Positions 7,610-15,235 of a stretch of DNA of 24,531 bases are shown piece after piece; position 1 is the stretch's first letter, and each line of letters starts with the position of its first letter. The stretch comes from Clostridium sp. CAG:167. Its GTDB lineage: Bacteria > Bacillota > Clostridia > Lachnospirales > Lachnospiraceae. The position numbers were made by a program, and so were the translations under genes. The stretch covers positions 35,604 to 60,134 of the forward strand of contig HF998345.1 in assembly GCA_000433735.1 (NCBI GenBank). The letters are read 5' to 3'. The notes beneath the pieces are model-generated. The model made no database searches. It saw nothing but the letters and a program-made list of their open reading frames with translations, and was not told the origin of the DNA.

Positions 7610-9928
7610 TTATCCTTCCGTAACAAGTGCCACCTTCAACACATCCCGGATGGTTTTGGCATATACAACTTCCATACTTCCCAGGATCTCCGGTTCCAGT
7701 TCTTCTACCGTTGATTTGTTCTCAAAAGGAACGATCACTGTTTTGATCCCTGCCATGGAGGCTGCCAGAAGTTTTTCTTTCAAACCTCCGATTGCCAGCA
7801 CCTTGCCCCGCAGTGTGATCTCTCCGGTCATCGCCACCTTCGGATCCACTTTTCGTCCCGAAACAGCGGAATAAAAAGCAGTCGTCATGGTCACTCCGGC
7901 AGAGGGACCGTCTTTGGGAACCGCCCCCTCCGGCACATGCAGGTGAAAATCGTGGGCCTTTACGAACTTGTCCTGTTTTGGCAGGAGTGAACGCATCAGA
8001 CTCATAGCGATCTGGGCTGACTCTTTCATCACATCACCCAGTTTTCCGGTTATGATAAGCTTGCCGCTTCCCGGCATTGTATTTACCTCTATCTCCAATG
8101 TATCTCCGCCTACCTGCGTCCAGGCAAGTCCTCTGACGATACCTATCTCTGGCCGTTTATTGGCTTCCAGCAGAGAATACTTTTTACGGCCCAGAAATTC
8201 CGTCAAATTTCTGGCTGTCACCTGGATCTTTTCCTCTGTTCCATCCAGTATCTTTCTGGCACTTTTCCGGCATATGGATGCAATCTGTCTCTCTAATTCT
8301 CTCACTCCGGCCTCTTTTGTATATCCGGAAATAATTTCTTTTAATGCTCCATCCGTAATGCGTAGTTTTGCTTTATCCAGTCCGTTTTTCTTCATCTGTT
8401 TTGGCACAAGATATTTCTTCCCGATGTGGAACCGTTCATTCTCCGTGTATCCGGATAAGGACAAAATTTCCATACGGTCTAGCAACGGTCTCGGGATAGT
8501 ATCCAGGGAATTGGCCGTACACAAAAACATAGCCTGGGACAGATCCACTGGCATATCCACATAATGGTCTATAAAATGACTGTTCTGCTCCGGGTCCAGT
8601 ACTTCCAGCAATGCTGCCGAAGTGTCCCCTCGGTACTCTTTTCCTACTTTGTCTATTTCATCCAGCAAGATCAATGGGTTTTTCACTCCTGCTTTGCGGA
8701 TTCCATCTATGAATCTTCCCGGCATAGCCCCTACATAAGTTCTTCTGTGTCCACGGATCTCTGCTTCATCCCGGACACCGCCAAGACAGATTCTCACATA
8801 CTCTTTGTTCAGGGCTCTCGCCACCGATTTGGCAATAGAAGTCTTACCGGTTCCCGGCGGTCCTACCAGACACAAAATCGGACTGTCTCCCTGCTCATTC
8901 AAGATCCGTACTGCCAGAAATTCAAGTATCCTTTCCTTGATCTTATCCAGGCCATAGTGATCTTCTTCCAGGATTTCCTGGGCTTTCTTTATATCTTTTG
9001 AATCATGGGATGCCTTGTCCCATGGAAGTGCCAGCAAAGTCTCTATATAATCCGCTGCTACTACATGCTCGGATGAACTTACCGGTATAGACTCCAGCCG
9101 GTCAATTTCTTTCTCAATCCGTCCCCGGATCTCATCACTACACTCGATCTGCTCCAACTGGTTTTTATACTTATCTGTATAATACTGGCTGTCCTGTTCT
9201 TCTCCCAGTTCTTCACGGATCTGCTTCAGTTGTTCTCTGAGAAAATATTCTCTCTGGTTTTCCTGCAGAGACTCTTTTACTTTCTCGTGATACTGCTCCC
9301 TGAGACGGCCAATGGTGATCTCATTCATAAGGAAACGACCTACGATCTCATAGCGTTTCTCTAAATCCTGACACTCCAGCACTTCCTGCCGCTTCTCCGA
9401 AGACATGGTAATATGCATGGCGATCAGATCCACCAGTTTTTCCAGGTTATCTGTCTTTTCAATCTGCACTACACCGCTTTGACCAGCTCTTGGATTCTCA
9501 TCCAGATATCGCTCGTAAATCCTTTTCAGATCCCTGCACATCGCCTCACACTCAAAGGCTCCCGGCTTTGTATCCTCATCAATCTCATATGATTCCACCT
9601 GGCCTTCCAGATGATCCTCCTTATAATCGAGGCTGACAAGTCTGGCTCTTCTTCGGATAGAAACCATAATCCGTATTACATTATTTTTCAATCGTACCTG
9701 CTGGCGTATTTTGGCAATAACGCCAACCGGGTACAGATCCTCATATTCCGGATGTTCTTCCTCCAGGTCCTTTTCTGTTGCTATAAAGATCAAGTCATCT
9801 TCTTTATCCGCAGCTTCCACTGTTTTTTTGTTCATCTCCCGGACGATATCCAGATGCACAAGCATCCCCGGCAATAAAACATTCTCCATTGGAAGCACCG
9901 GCATTGTTTTCATTTGATTCTGACTCAT
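7610..9928 (-). CDS. lon: ATP-dependent protease Lon
   Basis: Lon is a cytoplasmic AAA+ serine protease that degrades misfolded and regulatory proteins. The 772 residues comprise an N-terminal substrate-binding LON domain (about 8-205), a coiled region (210-280), the AAA+ module with Walker A GPPGTGKT (356-363) and Walker B LLDEID (421-426), and a C-terminal protease domain. The catalytic dyad is S676 in PKDGPSAG and K719 in GGLKEK, exactly 43 residues apart as in E. coli Lon. There is no membrane segment, so it is LonA rather than LonB. The start lies only 3 bases after the clpX stop and its ribosome site lies inside clpX, which indicates coupled translation. Confidence 0.98.
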   Translation of the reverse strand: MSQNQMKTMPVLPMENVLLPGMLVHLDIVREMNKKTVEAADKEDDLIFIATEKDLEEEHPEYEDLYPVGVIAKIRQQVRLKNNVIRIMVSIRRRARLVSLDYKEDHLEGQVESYEIDEDTKPGAFECEAMCRDLKRIYERYLDENPRAGQSGVVQIEKTDNLEKLVDLIAMHITMSSEKRQEVLECQDLEKRYEIVGRFLMNEITIGRLREQYHEKVKESLQENQREYFLREQLKQIREELGEEQDSQYYTDKYKNQLEQIECSDEIRGRIEKEIDRLESIPVSSSEHVVAADYIETLLALPWDKASHDSKDIKKAQEILEEDHYGLDKIKERILEFLAVRILNEQGDSPILCLVGPPGTGKTSIAKSVARALNKEYVRICLGGVRDEAEIRGHRRTYVGAMPGRFIDGIRKAGVKNPLILLDEIDKVGKEYRGDTSAALLEVLDPEQNSHFIDHYVDMPVDLSQAMFLCTANSLDTIPRPLLDRMEILSLSGYTENERFHIGKKYLVPKQMKKNGLDKAKLRITDGALKEIISGYTKEAGVRELERQIASICRKSARKILDGTEEKIQVTARNLTEFLGRKKYSLLEANKRPEIGIVRGLAWTQVGGDTLEIEVNTMPGSGKLIITGKLGDVMKESAQIAMSLMRSLLPKQDKFVKAHDFHLHVPEGAVPKDGPSAGVTMTTAFYSAVSGRKVDPKVAMTGEITLRGKVLAIGGLKEKLLAASMAGIKTVIVPFENKSTVEELEPEILGSMEVVYAKTIRDVLKVALVTEG

Positions 9929-9931
9929 ATA

Positions 9932-11224
9932 TTATGCACTTTCCTCTTCCTTGTCCGGCAGCTGTGGTTCTTCGCCATTCACACCTAACAACTTAGGTTC
10001 GCCTTCACCGTCAATTACCGCCTTTGTTATAATACACTCTTTTACATCATCCATAGATGGAAGTTCGTACATATAATCCATCATGCTGGTTTCAAGAATA
10101 GCACGAAGTCCTCTGGCACCAGTCTTTCGTTCATTAGACAGACGGGCTACTTCGCTTAAAGCGTCCTCCTCAAAACTCAGTGAAATACCATCTAATTCAA
10201 GAAGTTTCTGGTACTGCTTCGTAATGGCATTCTTTGGCTTTACTAATATCTCTTTCAAAGCCTCTTCGCTGAGAAGATCTAATGCTACCGTTACCGGCAC
10301 ACGGCCAATGAACTCCGGTATCAATCCAAACTTCACAAAATCCTGTGGAAGTGCCTGCTTAAAGAGTTCTCCAACATTCTGCTCTGTTTTATCTGCAATC
10401 TCAGCATTAAATCCAATGGATTTTTTATCTATACGGGAACTGATGATCTTATCCAGTCCGTCAAAAGCTCCACCACAGATAAACAAAATATTGCTGGTAT
10501 CAATATGGAAAAATTCCTGCTGCGGATGTTTTCTTCCTCCCTGCGGCGGCACACTGGCTTCCGTTCCCTCTAAAATCTTCAAAAGTGCCTGCTGTACGCC
10601 TTCACCTGACACATCTCTGGTGATCGAAACATTTTCTGCCTTCTTTGTGATCTTATCAATCTCATCCAGATAGATAATACCGTGTTCTGCTCTCTTAATA
10701 TCATAGTCAGCTGCCTGAATGATCTTCAGCAGGATATTTTCAACATCTTCACCTACATATCCGGCTTCTGTCAGCGTGGTAGCATCTGCAATAGCAAATG
10801 GTACATTCAAAATCTTTGCCAGCGTCTGTGCCAGATACGTCTTACCTGATCCGGTAGGTCCTACCATAAGAATGTTACTTTTCTGCAATTCCACATCTAG
10901 TTTGGCACCATTTTTGATCCTCTTGTAATGGTTGTAAACTGCCACAGAAAGCGCCTTCTTTGCTTCTTCCTGTCCTACTACATACTCATCCAGAAATTCC
11001 TTGATTTCTTTTGGTTTTAACAGATTAATCTCACTTTCATCTGCTTCGCCCTCATAAGAATGTAATTCCTCTTCCTCTGCGATAATCTCTTCGCATAAAT
11101 CTATACACTCGTCACAAATAAACACACCATTTGGTCCTGCGATTAGCTTATGAACCTGCTGCTCTCCCTTACCGCAGAAGGAACACTGAATTCTTGGTGT
11201 GCCATCTCCTGTTTTATTCGCCAT
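9932..11224 (-). CDS. clpX: ATP-dependent Clp protease ATP-binding subunit ClpX
   Basis: ClpX unfolds substrates and feeds them to ClpP. The 430 residues hold an N-terminal zinc-binding domain (C14, C17, C37, C40), Walker A GPTGSGKT (122-129), pore loop GYVG (155-158), Walker B IIYLDEID (183-190), and an IGF loop (270-272) that in this family docks on ClpP. The C-terminus is acidic. The ATG has GAGAGG about 5 bases upstream. It lies 66 bases downstream of clpP, and a hairpin occupies the gap. A TATAAT sits 18 bases before the start codon, but that is too close to be a convincing separate promoter. Confidence 0.98.
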   Translation of the reverse strand: MANKTGDGTPRIQCSFCGKGEQQVHKLIAGPNGVFICDECIDLCEEIIAEEEELHSYEGEADESEINLLKPKEIKEFLDEYVVGQEEAKKALSVAVYNHYKRIKNGAKLDVELQKSNILMVGPTGSGKTYLAQTLAKILNVPFAIADATTLTEAGYVGEDVENILLKIIQAADYDIKRAEHGIIYLDEIDKITKKAENVSITRDVSGEGVQQALLKILEGTEASVPPQGGRKHPQQEFFHIDTSNILFICGGAFDGLDKIISSRIDKKSIGFNAEIADKTEQNVGELFKQALPQDFVKFGLIPEFIGRVPVTVALDLLSEEALKEILVKPKNAITKQYQKLLELDGISLSFEEDALSEVARLSNERKTGARGLRAILETSMMDYMYELPSMDDVKECIITKAVIDGEGEPKLLGVNGEEPQLPDKEEESA

Positions 11225-11250
11225 ACTAACCTCTCTTTTTCATTATATGG

Positions 11251-11284
11251 GAAAATGGCGCCAAAACCAATCGGCACCATTTTC
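11251..11284. repeat. Inverted repeat between clpP and clpX
   Basis: The arms GAAAATGG+GCC and GGC+CCATTTTC pair with one mismatch around a 10-base loop (11263-11272). On the transcribed minus strand it starts 7 bases after the clpP stop and is followed by CCCATATAATG, not a U-run. It is therefore not a standard terminator. It may be an RNA-processing or 3'-end stabilising hairpin that sets the clpP to clpX ratio (inference). Confidence 0.55.
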
Positions 11285-11290
11285 ATATTT

Positions 11291-11896
11291 TTACTTATCT
11301 TCCTTTGTATCGCTGCGGCTTACTACAATTTCATCAATCAATCCATAAGCCTTCGCTTCCTCGGCACTCATAAAGTTATCTCGCTCTGTATCTTCCACTA
11401 CTTTTTCATAATCCTGTCCTGTATTCTTAGCCAGGATCTCATTCAATTTCTTCTTGGTCTTAAGAATATTCTCTGCAACGATCTGAATCTCGGTTGCCTG
11501 ACCCTTGGCACCACCAGATGGCTGGTGGATCATTACCTCTGCGTTTGGCAGAGCCAGTCTCTTGCCTTTGGCACCACTGGAAAGCAGAAATGCTCCCATG
11601 CTGGCTGCCATACCGATACAAATAGTGGATACATCACACTTAATATAATTCATGGTGTCATAGATCGCCATACCTGCTGTTACAGAACCACCCGGGCTGT
11701 TGATATATAACTGTATATCTTTGTTTGGATCTTCTGATTCCAAAAACAACAACTGTGCCACAACCAGACTGGCTGTCTGGTCATTCACCTCATCTGCCAG
11801 GAAAATGATTCTCTCTTTTAACAATCTTGAATAAATGTCATATGAACGCTCGCCGCCCCGGCTTGTCTGCTCAACGACATAAGGTACTAATGCCAT
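11291..11896 (-). CDS. clpP: ATP-dependent Clp protease proteolytic subunit ClpP
   Basis: This is the serine protease chamber subunit that works with ClpX. The 201-residue length is normal. The catalytic triad is S99 in GMAASMG, H124 in MIHQPSGG and D173 in ERDNFM. NSPGGSVTAG (66-75) is the family oxyanion/strand motif. The ATG has GGAGG 9 bases upstream. It follows tig by 50 bases. Confidence 0.98.
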   Translation of the reverse strand: MALVPYVVEQTSRGGERSYDIYSRLLKERIIFLADEVNDQTASLVVAQLLFLESEDPNKDIQLYINSPGGSVTAGMAIYDTMNYIKCDVSTICIGMAASMGAFLLSSGAKGKRLALPNAEVMIHQPSGGAKGQATEIQIVAENILKTKKKLNEILAKNTGQDYEKVVEDTERDNFMSAEEAKAYGLIDEIVVSRSDTKEDK

Positions 11897-11946
11897 ACTA
11901 CGATTCCTCCATTCTAAACCTTCGGGACGAGGAATTTAGTGCAGAA

Positions 11947-13269
11947 TTATTTGTCTTCCTTCTCTGCTTCCTCATCTGCTTTTTCAACTTCAACAGCATT
12001 TTTTACAATGAAATCTACTGCCTTTTTATTGGCAACATCTTTGGCAACCTGCTCTCTTCCTGCATCACCCAAAGCTTCTTTCACTTTGTCTAATTCCATC
12101 TGATACATGTTCGCCATTTCTTCTAATTCTTTATCAATATCTTTATCAGAGACCTTGATTCCCTCAGCCTCTACAACTGCTTCCAAAGCCAGTCTTGTCT
12201 TGATTCTTGCCTCTGCCTGAGGAGCCATCTGTGTCTTCAATACAGCCGGTGTCATGCCTGTCATCTGCATATACTGGTCAATTGCCATGCCCTGCTGAGA
12301 TAGATTGGTTGCGAATTCCTGGATCATCTGGTTTGTCTCTGCATCTACCATTGGTTCAGGCAGTTCTACTGTCATGTTGTCTACTACAGCAGCTACTGCT
12401 TCGTTTTCTTTTTCTCTCTTTGCTTCTTCTTTTCTGCGCTCTGTCAGGCTCTTCTTTACGCTTGCTTTGTACTCTTTCAAAGTCTCAAACTCAGATACTT
12501 CACTGGCGAACTCATCATCTGCCTTTGGAAGTTCTTTCATCTTGATCTCTTTGATCGTAACTTTGAACAATGCTTCTTTGCCCTTCAGTTCTTCTGCATG
12601 ATACTCTTCCGGGAATGTTACATTTACATCTACTTCTTCTCCGACTTTCTTGCCAACTAACTGATCTTCAAAGTTGTCAATAAAGGAGTGGCTTCCGATC
12701 ACCAGTGGATAATCTTTACCGGTTCCTCCCTGGAACTCAACGCCATCTACGGATCCAACAAAATCGATGATTGCTGTATCATCTTTCTTAATACCGCGGT
12801 TCTCAACTGTGATCATACGGCTGTTCTGCTCACGAACTTTATCGATTTCTGCATTTACATCAGCAGCCATTACTTTTACTTCGCGTTTTGCAACTTCAAC
12901 GCCTTTATAATCACCCAGTGTTACTTCTGGTTTTACAGCTACGGTTGCTGTAAATACAAAATCTTTTCCTTCACCGATCTCTGCTACTTCGATCTCTGGA
13001 CGGGATACGATATCCAGATCATTGTTGTCGAAGAATTCACCATAGGCTTCATCAATTGCGAAATTAGCAGCATCTTCATAGAAAACTCCTTCGCCGTACA
13101 TCTTCTCGATCATCTTTCTAGGTGCTTTACCACGACGGAATCCCTGAACAGTAATATTCTTTTTGTTCTTAAGGTAGGACTTCTGCATTGCCTCTTCAAA
13201 CTTGTCAGCATCAACTGTAATCGTTACCTTTGCCATGCTTTTCTCTAAATTCTCAACTGTGTAGTTCAT
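11947..13269 (-). CDS. tig: Trigger factor, ribosome-associated chaperone
   Basis: Trigger factor binds nascent chains at the ribosome exit. The 440 residues show the N-terminal ribosome-binding domain with signature GFRRGKAP (43-50), an FKBP-type prolyl isomerase domain (about 150-240, with TAIIDFVGSVDG and VEFQGGTG), and a long helical C-terminal chaperone domain with an acidic, lysine-rich tail. The frame can be read from a GTG at 13284. ATG 13269 is preferred because GAGG lies 9 bases upstream and MNYTVENLEKSMAK matches the usual family N-terminus. It heads the proteostasis block and has a candidate promoter at 13439-13467. Confidence 0.97.
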   Translation of the reverse strand: MNYTVENLEKSMAKVTITVDADKFEEAMQKSYLKNKKNITVQGFRRGKAPRKMIEKMYGEGVFYEDAANFAIDEAYGEFFDNNDLDIVSRPEIEVAEIGEGKDFVFTATVAVKPEVTLGDYKGVEVAKREVKVMAADVNAEIDKVREQNSRMITVENRGIKKDDTAIIDFVGSVDGVEFQGGTGKDYPLVIGSHSFIDNFEDQLVGKKVGEEVDVNVTFPEEYHAEELKGKEALFKVTIKEIKMKELPKADDEFASEVSEFETLKEYKASVKKSLTERRKEEAKREKENEAVAAVVDNMTVELPEPMVDAETNQMIQEFATNLSQQGMAIDQYMQMTGMTPAVLKTQMAPQAEARIKTRLALEAVVEAEGIKVSDKDIDKELEEMANMYQMELDKVKEALGDAGREQVAKDVANKKAVDFIVKNAVEVEKADEEAEKEDK

Positions 13270-13314
13270 TTGTTGTTTCCTCACTTTCCTTTATTGAACA
13301 ATATAGTTTTTCTA

Positions 13315-13338
13315 TTAAAGCGGAGCCATTCCGTTTAA
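13315..13338. repeat. Hairpin in the tig leader
   Basis: TTAAA-CGGA pairs with TCCG-TTTAA (9 pairs, one bulged base) around a 5-base loop, about 45 bases upstream of the tig ATG. No U-run follows on the minus strand, so it is not a terminator. It could influence tig mRNA stability or be incidental. Confidence 0.35.
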
Positions 13339-13438
13339 CATTATAAACCGATATCTGCCTGCTATATGCCGAAAAACGGTCACTTGAAGCAAATATTCTC
13401 AAATGGGCGCACTTAACCCACTACTACATATGTATGAT

Positions 13439-13467
13439 ATTATACACAACTACGGATTAAAAATCAA
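13439..13467 (-). promoter_or_regulatory. Candidate promoter of the tig-clpP-clpX-lon series
   Basis: On the minus strand, TTGATT (13462-13467) and a perfect TATAAT (13439-13444) are separated by 17 bases. The -35 box overlaps the last codons of recX. It would give a leader of about 165 bases before tig. No CtsR heptad repeat or CIRCE element is visible nearby, so classical heat-shock repressor control is not supported. Confidence 0.55.
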
Positions 13468-13924
13468 CACTAACTTTCTTAACCTCAGAAAGGGGATATC
13501 CTTTTCTCACCATGGCTGCCAGGATCTTCTGCTGCTCCTTTCTGTCCAGTTCCGAAAAACATCTTCCTTTCAACCGCTTTTCAAACTGTTTTCTCAGGGC
13601 AGTTTCTTCTGCCTCCCTGGGATAATCTTCCAGGACTGCCTGCAGAAGTTCTTTGTCCACCCCCTTTTGCATCAGTTTGTAGCGGATGTCACTGCAGCTT
13701 CTGCTCTCCTTATGAAATTCAATGTAGTTCATAATGTATCTCTCATCATCTATGTAACCATAGGATGTTACATACGCCAGGGCTGCCTCTTCTGCCTTCC
13801 GGGAAAATCCTGCTTTTTCCAGCCTCTCTCTCAGTTCCTGTCTGGTTCTGTCCTTATGAAGTAAAAGATCCATGGCCTTTTTTACCGCTTTCTTTTCCTC
13901 TTCTGACATTCCCTCCGTCGTCAC
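13457..13924 (-). CDS. recX: Regulatory protein RecX
   Basis: RecX binds RecA filaments and modulates them. The 155-residue, highly charged helical protein shows the RecX repeat pattern: RTRQELRERLEKAGF near the N-terminus, GYIDDERYIMNYI (about 57-69), a DIRYKLMQKGV segment, and a third repeat at the C-terminus. The frame opens at GTG 13933, but that codon lies inside the AGGAGGTG ribosome site. GTG 13924, 6 bases after AGGAGG, is the better start; ATG 13909 is too far. It follows recA, separated by a gap of 92 bases that holds a large hairpin. Confidence 0.9.
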   Translation of the reverse strand: MTTEGMSEEEKKAVKKAMDLLLHKDRTRQELRERLEKAGFSRKAEEAALAYVTSYGYIDDERYIMNYIEFHKESRSCSDIRYKLMQKGVDKELLQAVLEDYPREAEETALRKQFEKRLKGRCFSELDRKEQQKILAAMVRKGYPLSEVKKVSVDF

Positions 13925-13956
13925 ACCATGCACCTCCTGTTATTTGCGCTGTGAAC

Positions 13957-13998
13957 ATAAGACCGCCAGCCCCTGCATTCTGGGCATGACGGTCTTAT
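13957..13998. repeat. Large inverted repeat between recA and recX
   Basis: ATAAGACCG (13957-13965) pairs perfectly with CGGTCTTAT (13990-13998), and the inner bases extend the stem imperfectly (GCCC with GGGG/GGGC). The T-run CTTTTTT follows on the plus-strand side. On the transcribed minus strand the stem is followed by GTTCACAGC, with no U-run. It could attenuate recA-to-recX read-through by RNA structure, or terminate antisense transcripts. Confidence 0.6.
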
Positions 13999-14016
13999 CT
14001 TTTTTAGTCACAATGT

Positions 14017-15084
14017 CTATTTTTTCTCTTTTGATTTAGGTGTATCCTGATCAGGCTGTGCTTCTTCCGGTTTGTCCTCTTCTGTTTCCGATTCCGGTGC
14101 ACATTTCACACGGACACTCTGTTCGATCTCATCAAACACATCCGTATGTTCTGCCAGATATTTTTTTGCATTTTCCCGGCCCTGGCCGATGCGGTCTCCC
14201 TTGTATGAATACCACGCACCACTCTTTAATACAATATCATATTTTACAGCCAGATCCAGAACATCTCCCTCTCTGGAGATTCCCTTGCCGAACATAATAT
14301 CAAACTCTGCTTCCTGGAACGGCGGTGCCACTTTGTTTTTCACGACTTTGACGCGGACACGGTTACCTATCTTTTCCCCTCCCTGTGAAAGAGTCTCAAT
14401 ACGGCGCACATCCAGACGGACCGATGCATAGAACTTCAATGCACGGCCACCTGTAGTGGTCTCTGGATTACCAAACATAACTCCAATCTTTTCTCTCAAC
14501 TGATTGATAAAGATAACGGTACAATTAGACTTATTGATAACGGCGGTCAGTTTTCTCAGAGCCTGACTCATAAGTCTGGCCTGAAGTCCCACATGGGAAT
14601 CTCCCATATCGCCATCAATCTCTGCCTTCGGCACCAGTGCCGCAACCGAATCCACGATCACAATGTCCACAGCCCCTGAACGCACCATAGTCTCAGTAAT
14701 CTCCATGGCCTGCTCACCACTGTCCGGCTGGGAAATATATAATTCGTCAATATCTACACCTATATTTCTTGCATATACCGGATCCAGTGCATGCTCTGCA
14801 TCAATAAAGCCGGCGATACCGCCCCGCTTCTGTACTTCCGCTACCATATGCAGCGCTACCGTAGTCTTACCACTGGACTCCGGTCCATACACCTCGATAA
14901 TCCTTCCCTTTGGGATACCGCCTACTCCTAATGCCAGATCCAGACTTAGCGAACCTGTAGGCACTGCCTCTACCTGCATCTTGGTAGTATCTCCCAGTTT
15001 CATAATGGCTCCCTGGCCATACTGCTTCTCAATCTGCGCAATGGCAGACTCTAATGCTTTTAATTTATTCTGATCTTTCTCCAT
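14017..15084 (-). CDS. recA: Recombinase RecA
   Basis: RecA performs strand exchange and LexA co-cleavage. The 355 residues carry Walker A GPESSGKT (67-74), the catalytic glutamate E97 in FIDAEHALD, the L2/DNA-binding segment around GNPETTTGGRALKFYASVR, and an acidic C-terminal tail. The frame extends to an ATG at 15099, but GGAGG lies inside that extension and 8 bases before ATG 15084. That fixes MEKDQNK as the start. It has its own promoter and LexA box and is followed by recX. Confidence 0.98.
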   Translation of the reverse strand: MEKDQNKLKALESAIAQIEKQYGQGAIMKLGDTTKMQVEAVPTGSLSLDLALGVGGIPKGRIIEVYGPESSGKTTVALHMVAEVQKRGGIAGFIDAEHALDPVYARNIGVDIDELYISQPDSGEQAMEITETMVRSGAVDIVIVDSVAALVPKAEIDGDMGDSHVGLQARLMSQALRKLTAVINKSNCTVIFINQLREKIGVMFGNPETTTGGRALKFYASVRLDVRRIETLSQGGEKIGNRVRVKVVKNKVAPPFQEAEFDIMFGKGISREGDVLDLAVKYDIVLKSGAWYSYKGDRIGQGRENAKKYLAEHTDVFDEIEQSVRVKCAPESETEEDKPEEAQPDQDTPKSKEKK

Positions 15085-15104
15085 GAATGGTTCCTCCATA
15101 ATCC

Positions 15105-15116
15105 GAACGAATGTTC
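15105..15116. promoter_or_regulatory. LexA operator (SOS box) at recA
   Basis: GAACGAATGTTC matches the Gram-positive LexA consensus GAAC-N4-GTTC exactly, and the preceding base is C as in CGAAC. It lies about 11 bases downstream of the recA -10 box, so it overlaps or immediately follows the transcription start. LexA bound there would block initiation. Confidence 0.88.
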
Positions 15117-15127
15117 TGTCTTTGTTT

Positions 15128-15156
15128 ATATTATCCTATTTCTATAGGAATGTCAA
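15128..15156 (-). promoter_or_regulatory. recA promoter
   Basis: A perfect -35 TTGACA (15151-15156), a 17-base spacer and -10 TAATAT (15128-15133) read toward recA, with the LexA operator just downstream. The combination makes the promoter assignment strong. Confidence 0.8.
15134..15149. repeat. 16-base palindrome filling the recA promoter spacer
   Basis: TCCTAT and ATAGGA form perfect arms around TTCT, lying exactly between the -35 and -10 boxes of recA. It may be an operator for a second regulator or chance AT-rich symmetry. Confidence 0.4.
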
Positions 15157-15235
15157 TCTTTTTTGTTCATCCGCTTCATATTTTCTCTTTTATTATATAG
15201 AACCATTCTTTCCTTGTCTATGGTTGTTGGGACCG

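Noticed and set aside
11242..11270. Separate clpX promoter (TTGGTT, 17 bases, TATAAT)
   Set aside because: Transcription would begin at or inside the clpX ribosome site, leaving almost no leader, and the -35 box matches only three of six positions.
13340..13345. Second TATAAT in the tig leader
   Set aside because: The expected -35 position reads CATATA, so a second tig promoter is not supported.
13285..13456. CtsR or CIRCE heat-shock operator before tig-clpP
   Set aside because: I searched for the GGTCAAA heptad repeat and the TTAGCACTC inverted repeat and saw neither; GGTCACTTGAAG near 13377 is only a partial resemblance.
13925..13933. GTG 13933 as the recX start
   Set aside because: That GTG is part of the AGGAGGTG ribosome site itself; GTG 13924 has proper spacing.
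15196..15230. Terminator after the C39-like protein gene
   Set aside because: Only AACCAT/ATGGTT arms with a long loop and no U-run were found, too weak to call.
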